Assembly: GCA_029883965.1 (NCBI GenBank)
Contig: JAOUIN010000096.1
Span: 1 to 8,361 of the forward strand
Direction: 5' to 3'
Length of the DNA stretch: 8,361 bases
Origin: Betaproteobacteria bacterium
Lineage (GTDB): Bacteria; Pseudomonadota; Gammaproteobacteria; Burkholderiales; SG8-41
The notes beneath the pieces were generated by a model that was given only the letters and a program-made list of their open reading frames with translations, ran no database searches and was not told the origin of the DNA. How positions within the stretch are numbered: the stretch's first letter is position 1; each line of letters begins with the position of its first letter. A program made the translations under genes and the position numbers. Positions 1 through 6,766 of the stretch are shown in pieces.

Positions 1-102
1 CACACGCATGTCGAGCCGCTGCTCGCCTGCGCGGAGGCAGTTCCACCGGGCATGCGTTACGCGCAGCATTGTGAAGGACCCAACGTAGCGGCCACGCGCT
101 AG
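1..102 (+). CDS. Possible 3' end of an unidentified rightward gene (partial)
   Basis: The first reading frame is open from the left edge for 33 codons and ends with TAG at 100-102. The peptide ends in MRYAQHCEGPNVAATR, and most third positions are G or C, as in the genes nearby. I do not recognise the family. If real, the gene converges on the leftward transporter gene, whose stop lies 30 bases further on. The other rightward frames close earlier. A leftward frame is also open from an ATG at 69 to the edge, so the assignment is weak and needs the sequence to the left. Confidence 0.3.
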   Translation, partial: HTHVEPLLACAEAVPPGMRYAQHCEGPNVAATR

Positions 103-132
103 ACCAGGCCATATTCCGCCGGCGCAGGACGA

Positions 133-1050
133 CTACGCGGCGGTCTGCGGTTTCAGACTGATGATCAGCACGCCGGCGAGCACCAGTATTGCACCCGCCA
201 GCTGAACCGGCGTGATGACTTCTCCCAAGAACGCCCAGGCAAAAGCCATGGTCGCCAGCGGTCCGATGCAGCCGACCAGAGACGCCTGATTGGCGCCGAT
301 GCGTTTCAGGCCTTCGGCCATCAACCACAAGGGCAATACGGTTGAAAATACTGCAAGCACGGCGACCAGAAAATAGACTTCGTTGTTGACGATCAGCGCT
401 TGTGCCGGGCGAATCGCAAAAAAATGCGCCATGACGAATCCCGTCGCAATCAGCGACGCGTAAGCCGAGAAGCGCATCGAACCGAAACGATGTACCAATC
501 GACTTCCGGCAACGAGATAGGTTGCGTAAGCGACCGCACTGCCGAAAACCAGTGCTGCGCCCAGTACGATCAACCCCAGATCATCGCCCAAACGGGCCTC
601 TGCGCTGAATACCAGCGTGATGCCGGCATAAGACAGCACCAGTGAAATGAGTTGTGACGCACGCAGCGGCTGCTTCAGGAAGATGGCCGACATCAGCAGT
701 ACCAGCGTCGGATACAGATAAAGTATCAGCCTGCCGAAGCCCGCCGAGATGTACTGCAACCCCGCAAGATCAAGGAAACTGCCAAGGTAATAGCCGAGAA
801 ATCCCAGGGCCGTGATGCTGATGATTTCCCGCCGGGTGATGCCGGCCGCCGGGGGGCCGGCCAACCACGCCATGAACACGAACAACGGTGCGGCAAACAG
901 CATGCGTAGTGCCAGCAAAGTGGTCGTATCGACACCATACTGGTAGGCGGCTTTGACCAGCACCGGTTTGCCGGAGAAGGCGATGGCGCTGACCAGTACG
1001 CAGATGACGCCAATCCGGGCGTTCCGGTTCTGCAGAGAGATCAGAGACAC
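133..1050 (-). CDS. EamA-family (drug/metabolite transporter superfamily) permease
   Basis: A 305-residue inner-membrane protein made almost entirely of hydrophobic segments, the usual length for two-repeat EamA transporters with about ten membrane helices. The first repeat spans roughly residues 14-147 and the second 160-298. Features typical of the family include SGKPVLVKAA (26-35) near the end of helix 1, the loop before helix 2 leading to LALRML (46-51), and GLQYISAGFGRLILYLYPTL (97-116). The family exports or imports small metabolites such as amino acids or their analogues; the substrate cannot be read from sequence. The start is GTG (1050-1048). Its G is the last base of the TAG stop of the upstream ATPase gene, which suggests translational coupling and one transcript. 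The stop is TAG at 135-133. The transporter assignment is firm, the substrate unknown. Confidence 0.9.
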   Translation of the reverse strand: MSLISLQNRNARIGVICVLVSAIAFSGKPVLVKAAYQYGVDTTTLLALRMLFAAPLFVFMAWLAGPPAAGITRREIISITALGFLGYYLGSFLDLAGLQYISAGFGRLILYLYPTLVLLMSAIFLKQPLRASQLISLVLSYAGITLVFSAEARLGDDLGLIVLGAALVFGSAVAYATYLVAGSRLVHRFGSMRFSAYASLIATGFVMAHFFAIRPAQALIVNNEVYFLVAVLAVFSTVLPLWLMAEGLKRIGANQASLVGCIGPLATMAFAWAFLGEVITPVQLAGAILVLAGVLIISLKPQTAA

Positions 1051-2555
1051 TAGCGGCGGCGCCCGCCACCGAATATCGAGCCCAGCACGCCGCGGATGAT
1101 TTCACGTCCGACCTGCGAACCGATTGCGCGCGCAGCGCTTTTTGCCGCCAGTTCGGCTACGCCTTCACGACGACCGCCGCGCGGGCCGGTAGAGCCGCCA
1201 AGCAGATCCCCCAGTGAGCCCAGCATGCCGCCGGATCCACTCTGTCCGGTGGTAGCGACGGGCTGCGCGGCTTGCTGTTCCTGCACGCGCTGTGCCAGTT
1301 TTTCATAGGCCGACTCGCGATCCTCGACTTTGTCGTAGGTACCGGCGAGCAATGACGCCTTGATGGTCGCTGCCCGTTCCCCGGCGGTCACCGGTCCGAG
1401 CCGGCTGCCGGGTGGCAACACCAACGCGCGTTCGACGATCGTTGGCCGGCCTTTCTCGTCGAGCAGCGAGACCAGAGCTTCACCAACACCCAGTTCGGTG
1501 ATCGCGGCCTCTACATCGAGTTTCGGATTGGCACGCAGGGTTGTTGCTGCGCTTTTTACGGCCTTTTGGTCCCGCGGCGTGAAGGCACGCAATGCATGCT
1601 GTACCCGATTGCCCAGTTGTCCCAGCACTGTGTCGGGTATGTCGAGCGGGTTTTGCGTCACAAAGTAAACGCCCACGCCCTTGGAGCGGATCAGCCGCAC
1701 CACCTGTTCGATTTTGTCGAGCAACGCCGGCGGCGCATCATTGAACAACAGATGAGCTTCATCGAAAAAGAACACCAGCTTTGGTTTTTCCGGATCGCCG
1801 ACTTCGGGCAGTTGCTCGAAAAGTTCAGACAGCATCCACAGCAGCAGCGTCGCATAGATCTTGGGCGAATTCATCAGTTTGTCGGCTGCGAGGATGTTGA
1901 TGACACCTCGGCCTTGTGCGTCGGTCTGCATCAGATCCTGAATATTCAGCGCCGGCTCGGCAAAGAAGCGGTCGCCGCCCTGCTGCTCGACTTCGAGCAG
2001 TGCGCGCTGTATGGCGCCGATGGATGCAGCGGAAATGTTGCCGTACTGGGTGGTAAATTTCTTTGCGTTCTCGCCGACAAATTGCAGCATGGCGCGCAGA
2101 TCCTTCAGGTCGAGCAACAGCAGTCCGTTGTCGTCAGCAACCTTGAACACCAGCGTCAGCACACCCTGCTGGGTGTCGTTGAGATTGAGCAACCGTGCCA
2201 GCAGCAAGGAGCCCATCTCGGAAATAGTGGCCCGTACGGGATGGCCCTGTGCGCCGTAAACATCCCAGAACACCACTGGACAGGCTTCATAGGAAAAATC
2301 CGTGATATCGAGCTGTTTGATCCTTTCCGCAATCTTCGGCTTGGGTTCGCCTTTTTGCGACAGGCCGGCCAGATCGCCTTTGACGTCGGCCATGAAAACG
2401 GGCACGCCGATTTTCGAGAAGCCTTCGGCAATGCGCTGCAGGGTTACGGTTTTTCCGGTGCCGGTGGCGCCAGCAATCAGCCCGTGCCGGTTGGCGAGGC
2501 CCGGCAGCAGCAGCAGTTCGTGGGTGGACTTGGCGACAAGCAGCGGTGCGGGCAT
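1050..2555 (-). CDS. yjgR: HerA/YjgR-type P-loop ATPase (DUF853 family)
   Basis: A 501-residue protein, matching the usual length of about 500 for the YjgR/DUF853 family of HerA-FtsK-like ATPases. Walker A is GATGTGKT at residues 29-36, followed by the family signature DVKGDLAGLS (57-66). Walker B is LVFFFDEAH at 260-268 (D265, E266). FVTQNPLDIP (298-307) is a sensor-type stretch, and VRLIRSKG lies just before it. The tail is glycine-rich (438-462) and ends in basic residues. HerA proteins are hexameric DNA translocases in archaeal end resection, but the bacterial YjgR branch has no settled role and no nurA nuclease gene is seen here. It starts with ATG at 2555-2553, preceded by AAGGAA about six bases upstream, a good ribosome-binding site. 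It is the first gene of a leftward pair with the EamA transporter and is divergent from yebC-ruvCAB. The family is sure; the cellular role is not. Confidence 0.93.
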   Translation of the reverse strand: MPAPLLVAKSTHELLLLPGLANRHGLIAGATGTGKTVTLQRIAEGFSKIGVPVFMADVKGDLAGLSQKGEPKPKIAERIKQLDITDFSYEACPVVFWDVYGAQGHPVRATISEMGSLLLARLLNLNDTQQGVLTLVFKVADDNGLLLLDLKDLRAMLQFVGENAKKFTTQYGNISAASIGAIQRALLEVEQQGGDRFFAEPALNIQDLMQTDAQGRGVINILAADKLMNSPKIYATLLLWMLSELFEQLPEVGDPEKPKLVFFFDEAHLLFNDAPPALLDKIEQVVRLIRSKGVGVYFVTQNPLDIPDTVLGQLGNRVQHALRAFTPRDQKAVKSAATTLRANPKLDVEAAITELGVGEALVSLLDEKGRPTIVERALVLPPGSRLGPVTAGERAATIKASLLAGTYDKVEDRESAYEKLAQRVQEQQAAQPVATTGQSGSGGMLGSLGDLLGGSTGPRGGRREGVAELAAKSAARAIGSQVGREIIRGVLGSIFGGGRRR

Positions 2556-2616
2556 GGAAGATTCCTTGAGTCGCTATGCTAAAATTTGACCAATTTTAAC
2601 GGGTAATCAGGTATTT
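2556..2616. promoter_or_regulatory. Divergent control region between the ATPase gene and yebC
   Basis: This 61-base gap separates two divergent genes and is clearly richer in A and T than its surroundings. Rightward, TGCTAAAAT at 2577-2585 matches an extended -10 box (TGn plus five of six bases of TATAAT), which would start transcription near 2591. No good -35 box lies 17 bases upstream, which an extended -10 can tolerate. The ribosome-binding site for yebC is a short AGG at 2609-2611, five bases before its ATG. Leftward, TAAAAT on the minus strand (2598-2593) could be the -10 of the ATPase gene, again without a clear -35. The two candidate -10 boxes lie within about ten bases of each other. 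That a promoter pair sits here follows from gene orientation; the exact boxes are inference. Confidence 0.55.
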
Positions 2617-3348
2617 ATGGCCGGACATTCAAAGTGGGCCAACATCCAGCACCGCAAGGGGCGGCAGGATGCCAAACGCGGCAAGATTTTCACGCGGCTG
2701 ATCAAGGAAATTACTGTCGCCGCACGCCTCGGCGGCGGGGATCCGGCGAGCAATCCCCGCCTGCGCCTCGCGGTGGACAAGGCTTACGACAACAACATGC
2801 CGAAGGAAAATGTCGAGCGCGCGATCAAGCGCGGCACCGGCGACCTCGAGGGCGTGAACTACGAGGAAATCCGTTACGAGGGTTATGGCATCGGTGGTGC
2901 CGCGGTGATGGTCGACTGCATGACTGACAATCGTACGCGCACCGTTGCCGACGTGCGCCACGCGTTTACCAAGCACGGCGGCAATCTCGGCACCGACGGT
3001 TCTGTGGCATTCCTGTTCAGGCATTGCGGCCAGATGGTGTTCGCGCCGGGCACGGACGAGGGGAAATTGATGGATGCGGCTGTCGATGCCGGCGCGCAAG
3101 ACGTCGAGACCGACGAGGACGGCAGCATCGAAGTGATTACCGGGCCGGCGGAGTTTTCGGCAGTGCGGGCGGCGCTTGAGAAACAGGGATTCAAGCCCGA
3201 GTTCGCCGAGATCACGATGAAACCCGGCACCGAAAATGCGCTGACCGGGGACGACGCGGTGCGCATGCAAAAACTCCTGGATGCACTCGAGGCCGTCGAT
3301 GATGTGCAGGAGGTATATACCACCGCAGTCCTCGACGAGCCTGCTTGA
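2617..3348 (+). CDS. yebC: YebC/PmpR/TACO1-family protein
   Basis: A 243-residue cytoplasmic protein of the family's usual length (about 240-250). The N-terminus MAGHSKWANIQHRKGRQD is the family hallmark, followed by KIFTRLIKEITVAAR. Other conserved stretches are NMPKENVERAIKRGTG (residues 60-75), YEGYG, and FTKHGGNLGTDGSVAFLF around 113-130. The family was long annotated as DNA-binding transcriptional regulators (PmpR in Pseudomonas). Its mitochondrial member TACO1 and more recent bacterial work tie it to translation of difficult stretches such as proline runs. The ATG at 2617 has AGG five bases before it. It is the first gene of the rightward operon, as in many Gammaproteobacteria where yebC precedes ruvC. 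Its TGA stop (3346-3348) overlaps the TTG start of ruvC as TTGA. Confidence 0.97.
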   Translation: MAGHSKWANIQHRKGRQDAKRGKIFTRLIKEITVAARLGGGDPASNPRLRLAVDKAYDNNMPKENVERAIKRGTGDLEGVNYEEIRYEGYGIGGAAVMVDCMTDNRTRTVADVRHAFTKHGGNLGTDGSVAFLFRHCGQMVFAPGTDEGKLMDAAVDAGAQDVETDEDGSIEVITGPAEFSAVRAALEKQGFKPEFAEITMKPGTENALTGDDAVRMQKLLDALEAVDDVQEVYTTAVLDEPA

Positions 3349-3878
3349 ACCCGGCGACCACGCTCCGGATTCTCGGTATTGATCCCGGGCTGCGTGTGAC
3401 CGGTTTCGGGATTATCGAACAGACCGGTCAGCATCTCGTCTATGTTGCCAGCGGCTGCATCCGCAGCGGTGACGGTGAATTGCCGCAACGCCTCAAGGTG
3501 CTGCTGGACGGTTTGCAGGAAGTCATTGCGGGATATCAGCCGCAGTGTGCCGCGATCGAGCAGGTGTTCGTCAACGTCAATCCCAAATCGACCTTGCTGC
3601 TGGGCCAGGCGCGGGGCGCCGCGATTTGCGCGGCAGTTTCCAGCGCGTTGCCGGTGGCCGAGTACACGGCGCTGCAGGTCAAGCAGGCGGTGGCGGGTAC
3701 CGGCCATGCCAACAAGGATCAGGTCAAAGCGATGGTGCGACGGCTGCTGAAGCTGCCCGGCGATCCCGGCGCCGATGCCGCGGACGCGCTGGCCTGCGCG
3801 ATCTGCCATGCGCACGGTGGACAGGGGTACGGCGGGCTGGGTGTCGGGCGCCGCCGGCGTGCCGGCCGGCTGCGATGA
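3345..3878 (+). CDS. ruvC: Crossover junction endodeoxyribonuclease RuvC
   Basis: A 177-residue protein (173 in E. coli), the resolvase that makes paired nicks in Holliday junctions after RuvAB branch migration. The four catalytic acidic residues are D13 (in GIDPG), E72 (in AAIEQVF), D144 and D147 (in GADAADALA). All sit six positions later than E. coli D7, E66, D138 and D141, so the active site is intact. The C-terminus ends in GRLR, as in E. coli. The start is TTG at 3345, overlapping the yebC TGA by three bases. No ATG or GTG lies in frame between there and the catalytic GIDPG, and the upstream in-frame codons belong to the yebC overlap, so TTG is the only reasonable start. Expression is probably coupled to yebC. 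Its TGA overlaps the next gene's ATG as ATGA. It is separated from ruvA by a glycosyltransferase gene, which is unusual. Confidence 0.97.
   Translation: MNPATTLRILGIDPGLRVTGFGIIEQTGQHLVYVASGCIRSGDGELPQRLKVLLDGLQEVIAGYQPQCAAIEQVFVNVNPKSTLLLGQARGAAICAAVSSALPVAEYTALQVKQAVAGTGHANKDQVKAMVRRLLKLPGDPGADAADALACAICHAHGGQGYGGLGVGRRRRAGRLR
3853..3870 (+). repeat. GCCGGC-rich hairpin at the end of ruvC
   Basis: Three copies of the palindrome GCCGGC lie at 3853-3858, 3861-3866 and 3865-3870 within the last codons of ruvC. In mRNA the outer two could form a six-pair all-GC stem around a six-base loop, ending four bases before the glycosyltransferase ATG. An alternative stem pairs the first two copies. It encodes part of the basic RuvC tail, so its base composition may be incidental. 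A role in limiting independent initiation of the next gene is inference. Confidence 0.4.
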
Positions 3879-5083
3879 GCCGCATTCTGCTGGCTTGGGA
3901 ACTGGGCACCGGCCTGGGACACCTCGGGCCTTTCCTCAGCCTCGTGCCGAAACTGCTGGAGCGCGGACACAAAATTCACATTGCTGCCAGGGAGATTTCC
4001 AGCGCCTGCAGGGCCGTGGACGCGCTGCCGGTGATGGTGCATCAGGCACCGTTGTGTCTGAATACCTATGGCGGGTTGCAGGAGCCGCCCCTGAACTACG
4101 CCGAGATCCTGATGCGCTACGGCTATCTGGAGCCGGCGATGCTGCGTGCCATGCTTGCGGCATGGAGTTCATTGATATGCTCGACCGAAGCGGACATCGT
4201 GATTGCGGATCATGCGCCCACTGCATTGCTGGCAGCACGCATCCTCGACATTCCGCGTGCGGTTATCGGTGGGCCATTCAACGTGCCTCCGCCTGCAGAT
4301 CCGATGCCGAACATGCGCACATGGGTCGCGGTGCCGCACCAACGTCTTGCAGACAGCGATCACCGGGTGCTGAAGGTCATCAACGAAGCCGTGCCCAGGG
4401 GCGCAGACATTGATGCGTTGCGCCGGATTTTTGACGGTGCGGCGCATTTTTTTTCAGGTGTGCCGGAACTGGATCCTTACGGTGCACGTGATCCGGGTGA
4501 TTACCTGGGCCTGCAGGTAATGTCGACAGGCAGCGGAGACCCGACATGGCCAGCCGGCGATGGCAGAAAGGTGTTTGCTTATCTGAATTCCGGATACAAA
4601 CATCTGGAACGCGCGCTTCAGGCATTGGCGGACAGCGGGGTCCGGGTGCTGGCTTATGTGTTCGGCGGCAACGAATCGCTGCTGGGGCGATACCGCAGCG
4701 CACGACTGAATTTCACGCCGCAGCCGCTGGATTTTCACCTGGTCGCAGCGGCTTGCGACCTTTGCGTATGCCATGGTAATTCCGGGACCACGCTGGGAAT
4801 GCTGCACGGCGGCCGCCCGGTACTGGTGCTGCCCATGCATCTGGAACATTTTCTGCTGGGCAAAAGGGTGGAAAGCACCGGCGCCGGATGTGTCGTGCAT
4901 CCGGAGACGGCGGAGCCCGACATCAGCGGTACTCTGGCAACGATGCTTGGCACCGAGACCTTTGGTCAGAATGCGCGGGCCCTGGCGTCGCGATATGCCG
5001 GCGGGTCTGTTGGTACAATGACTGATCGGGCAATTGCCCGCATTGAAGCGCTGTCCGCGAAAGCGGCGGGCTCCCAAACATGA
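3875..5083 (+). CDS. GT1-like (UDP-glycosyltransferase/MGT type) glycosyltransferase
   Basis: Read from the ATG at 3875 the protein has 402 residues and the two-lobe GT-B layout. The N-terminal lobe opens with a strand and the glycine-rich loop WELGTGLGHLGPF (8-20), where H16 occupies the position of the usual GT1 catalytic histidine. The C-terminal lobe carries the nucleotide-sugar-binding motif: CHGNSGTTLGMLHGGRPVLV (299-318), then LPMHLEHFLLGKRVESTGAG (319-338). This resembles the GT1 pattern HGG-x-GT, P, and a D/E-Q pair, here E324-H325. There is no signal peptide or membrane segment, so it is probably cytoplasmic or peripheral. Donor and acceptor are unknown. It overlaps ruvC by ATGA (3875-3878) and ruvA by ATGA (5080-5083) and has no Shine-Dalgarno of its own, so it appears translated by coupling inside the ruv operon. 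By eye its codons are less G/C-biased than the ruv genes, which could mean later acquisition. The frame stays open upstream within ruvC to 3545, but homology begins at 3875. Confidence 0.9.
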   Translation: MSRILLAWELGTGLGHLGPFLSLVPKLLERGHKIHIAAREISSACRAVDALPVMVHQAPLCLNTYGGLQEPPLNYAEILMRYGYLEPAMLRAMLAAWSSLICSTEADIVIADHAPTALLAARILDIPRAVIGGPFNVPPPADPMPNMRTWVAVPHQRLADSDHRVLKVINEAVPRGADIDALRRIFDGAAHFFSGVPELDPYGARDPGDYLGLQVMSTGSGDPTWPAGDGRKVFAYLNSGYKHLERALQALADSGVRVLAYVFGGNESLLGRYRSARLNFTPQPLDFHLVAAACDLCVCHGNSGTTLGMLHGGRPVLVLPMHLEHFLLGKRVESTGAGCVVHPETAEPDISGTLATMLGTETFGQNARALASRYAGGSVGTMTDRAIARIEALSAKAAGSQT

Positions 5084-5661
5084 TCGGGCGCATTTCCGGA
5101 CGTCTCTTGAGCAAGCAACCGCCGCAAGTCACGGTGGACGTCAATGGAATCGGGTATGAGATCGATGTGCCGATGAGCACGCTCTATCAGCTGCCGGCGA
5201 CCGGTGCCGACGTGATCCTTTATACCCAGTTGATCGTCCGCGAGGACGCCCATCTGCTCTACGGTTTTGCCACCGAGATCGAGCGCGCGCTGTTCCGGCA
5301 GCTGATCAGGATCTCCGGCGTGGGTGCGCGGACCGCGTTGTCGGTGCTGTCAGGCATGTCCGTTGCTGATGTGCACGAGGCGGTGCGCACCCAGGACATT
5401 GCACGCATGACCAAGGTGCCCGGCATCGGCAAAAAAACCGCGGAACGCTTGTTGCTCGAATTGCGCGACCGTCTCACGCTCAAGGGTGGTGATTCTGCCG
5501 CGCCGGCGGGCGGCGCGCCCGGCGCCGGCGATGTCGTCAACGCTCTTGCCGCGCTTGGCTACAATGACCGTGAAGTGACCTGGGCGGTGTCGCAGTTGCC
5601 GGCTGGGGCGTCGGTAACCGAGGGTATACGCCAGGCGCTGAAGCTGTTGTCCAAATCCTGA
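5080..5661 (+). CDS. ruvA: Holliday junction branch migration protein RuvA
   Basis: A 193-residue protein, slightly shorter than E. coli RuvA (203). It binds the four-way junction as one or two tetramers and loads RuvB rings. Domain I (about 1-63) is the OB fold starting MIGRISGRL, and contains the acidic pin residues E55 and D56 at the same positions as in E. coli. Domain II (about 66-135) has two helix-hairpin-helix motifs, ISGVGARTA (G80, G82) and VPGIGKKTA (G115, G117). A flexible Ala/Gly/Pro linker (about 136-150) leads to domain III (151-193), the RuvB contact, with ALAALGYN. The ATG at 5080 overlaps the glycosyltransferase TGA as ATGA, and no strong ribosome-binding site is seen, so translation is probably coupled. 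The stop TGA is at 5659-5661. Confidence 0.97.
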   Translation: MIGRISGRLLSKQPPQVTVDVNGIGYEIDVPMSTLYQLPATGADVILYTQLIVREDAHLLYGFATEIERALFRQLIRISGVGARTALSVLSGMSVADVHEAVRTQDIARMTKVPGIGKKTAERLLLELRDRLTLKGGDSAAPAGGAPGAGDVVNALAALGYNDREVTWAVSQLPAGASVTEGIRQALKLLSKS

Positions 5662-5681
5662 CCTTATCCAGACTGGCTGAC

Positions 5682-6734
5682 ATGATTGAAACCGACCGCC
5701 TGATCTCTGCAGCACCCGCCTCAACGCAGGAAGAGGTGCTGGAGCGTGCGCTGCGGCCCAAGGCACTCGATGAGTATGTAGGGCAGGAAAAAGTCCGCGG
5801 ACAGTTGTCGATATTCATCGAGGCTGCGCGCAAGCGTAAAGAGGCGCTGGATCACGTGCTGCTGTTCGGACCGCCCGGGCTGGGGAAAACCACGCTCGCC
5901 CATATCATCGCCCGCGAAATGGGCGTCAACCTGCGCCATACCTCCGGGCCGGTGATCGAGCGAGCCGGTGATCTTGCGGCGATGCTGACCAACCTCGAGC
6001 CGAATGACGTGCTGTTCATCGACGAGATACACCGGTTGTCACCGGTGGTCGAGGAAATTCTGTACCCGGCCCTGGAGGATTTTCAGATCGACATCATGAT
6101 CGGCGAAGGTCCGGCGGCACGCTCGGTCAAGCTTGATCTGCCGCCGTTCACGCTGGTCGGCGCGACCACGCGCGCGGGCATGCTGACCAACCCGTTGCGT
6201 GACCGGTTCGGCATTGTTGCGCGGTTGGAGTTTTATTCCACCGCCGAGCTCACGCAGATTGTCAAACGCTCGGCGCGGCTGCTCGAGGTCGAAATCGATC
6301 CGGACGGCGCACACGAAGTTGCTGGTCGCTCGCGCGGTACGCCGCGCATTTCCAATCGCCTGCTGCGCCGGGTTCGTGATTTTGCCGAGGTGCGGGCGCA
6401 GGGGAAGGTCACCCGCGCGGTGGCGGATGACGCGCTGAAAATGCTCGACGTGGATGCGATCGGGCTGGACGTGATGGATCGCAAGCTGTTGCAGGCGGTC
6501 ATCGACAAGTTCGGCGGCGGCCCGGTCGGCGTCGACAATCTCGCCGCGGCCATCGGTGAAGAACGCGACACGATCGAAGATGTGCTGGAGCCGTATCTGA
6601 TCCAGCAGGGTTATCTGCAGCGCACACCGCGCGGACGCGTAGCGACGGCACTGGCTTACCGCCATTTCGGTCTCGCCGCACCGCGCGGCGACGGACTGCG
6701 CGACCTGTGGGACGGCAGCACCCCGGCCGAATGA
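5682..6734 (+). CDS. ruvB: Holliday junction branch migration DNA helicase RuvB
   Basis: A 350-residue AAA+ ATPase (336 in E. coli), the hexameric motor that pumps DNA through the RuvA-bound junction. Walker A is GPPGLGKT at 63-70; Walker B is LFIDE at 111-115 (D114, E115). Sensor 1 is GATTRAG (160-166). LRDRFG (172-177) holds the arginine-finger region. GTPRISNRLLRRVRDFA is the sensor 2 segment. The C-terminal winged-helix domain includes IEDVLEPYLIQQGYLQRTPRGR. The N-terminus is about ten residues longer than in E. coli before ALRPKALDEYVGQ. The ATG at 5682 lies 20 bases after the ruvA stop, with no strong Shine-Dalgarno. It completes the ruvC-ruvA-ruvB set. Its TGA (6732-6734) overlaps the ATG of a short AT-rich mini-ORF. 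Confidence 0.98.
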   Translation: MIETDRLISAAPASTQEEVLERALRPKALDEYVGQEKVRGQLSIFIEAARKRKEALDHVLLFGPPGLGKTTLAHIIAREMGVNLRHTSGPVIERAGDLAAMLTNLEPNDVLFIDEIHRLSPVVEEILYPALEDFQIDIMIGEGPAARSVKLDLPPFTLVGATTRAGMLTNPLRDRFGIVARLEFYSTAELTQIVKRSARLLEVEIDPDGAHEVAGRSRGTPRISNRLLRRVRDFAEVRAQGKVTRAVADDALKMLDVDAIGLDVMDRKLLQAVIDKFGGGPVGVDNLAAAIGEERDTIEDVLEPYLIQQGYLQRTPRGRVATALAYRHFGLAAPRGDGLRDLWDGSTPAE

Positions 6735-6766
6735 GAGAATATTTCATAACCTGTTGTTTTAATTGA
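6731..6766 (+). CDS. Possible 11-codon coupling peptide between ruvB and ybgC
   Basis: An ATG at 6731 overlaps the ruvB stop as ATGA and opens an 11-codon frame, MREYFITCCFN, that ends with TGA at 6764-6766. That stop overlaps the TTG start of ybgC as TTGA. A ribosome finishing ruvB could therefore pass through this tiny frame to ybgC. The stretch is strikingly AT-rich against its surroundings. It is just as possible that it is simply a spacer or a promoter for the tol genes, and there is no clear ribosome-binding site. The peptide resembles nothing I know. Confidence 0.22.
   Translation: MREYFITCCFN

Noticed and set aside
116..143. GC stem (CCGCCG / CGGCGG) at the convergent gene ends, considered as a terminator
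   Set aside because: No T-run follows on either strand and the right arm lies within the transporter coding region.
1304..1311. Second copy of CATAGGCC, the outer repeat end of the tolQ-tolR element
   Set aside because: Only the eight bases match, it lies in the ATPase coding sequence (SAYE), and one chance match of this length is unremarkable in this window.
1566..2582. Rightward open frame of 338 codons opposite the HerA-like ATPase gene
   Set aside because: It is antisense to a gene with intact Walker motifs and full family length, has no recognisable domain, and is typical of spurious frames in GC-rich DNA.
3308..3324. AGGAGG followed by a small palindrome (GGTATATACC) upstream of ruvC
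   Set aside because: It is about 30 bases before the ruvC TTG, too far to serve it, and it encodes the conserved QEVYTT of YebC, so protein coding explains it.
2883..3815. Leftward open frame of 310 codons across yebC and ruvC
   Set aside because: It spans two well-conserved rightward genes and its translation is low-complexity and Arg-rich; a frame shadow.
5431..5437. A7 tract in ruvA that resembles a -1 frameshift heptamer
   Set aside because: It encodes the conserved GIGKKT of the second helix-hairpin-helix motif, and the zero-frame protein is full length with an intact domain III.
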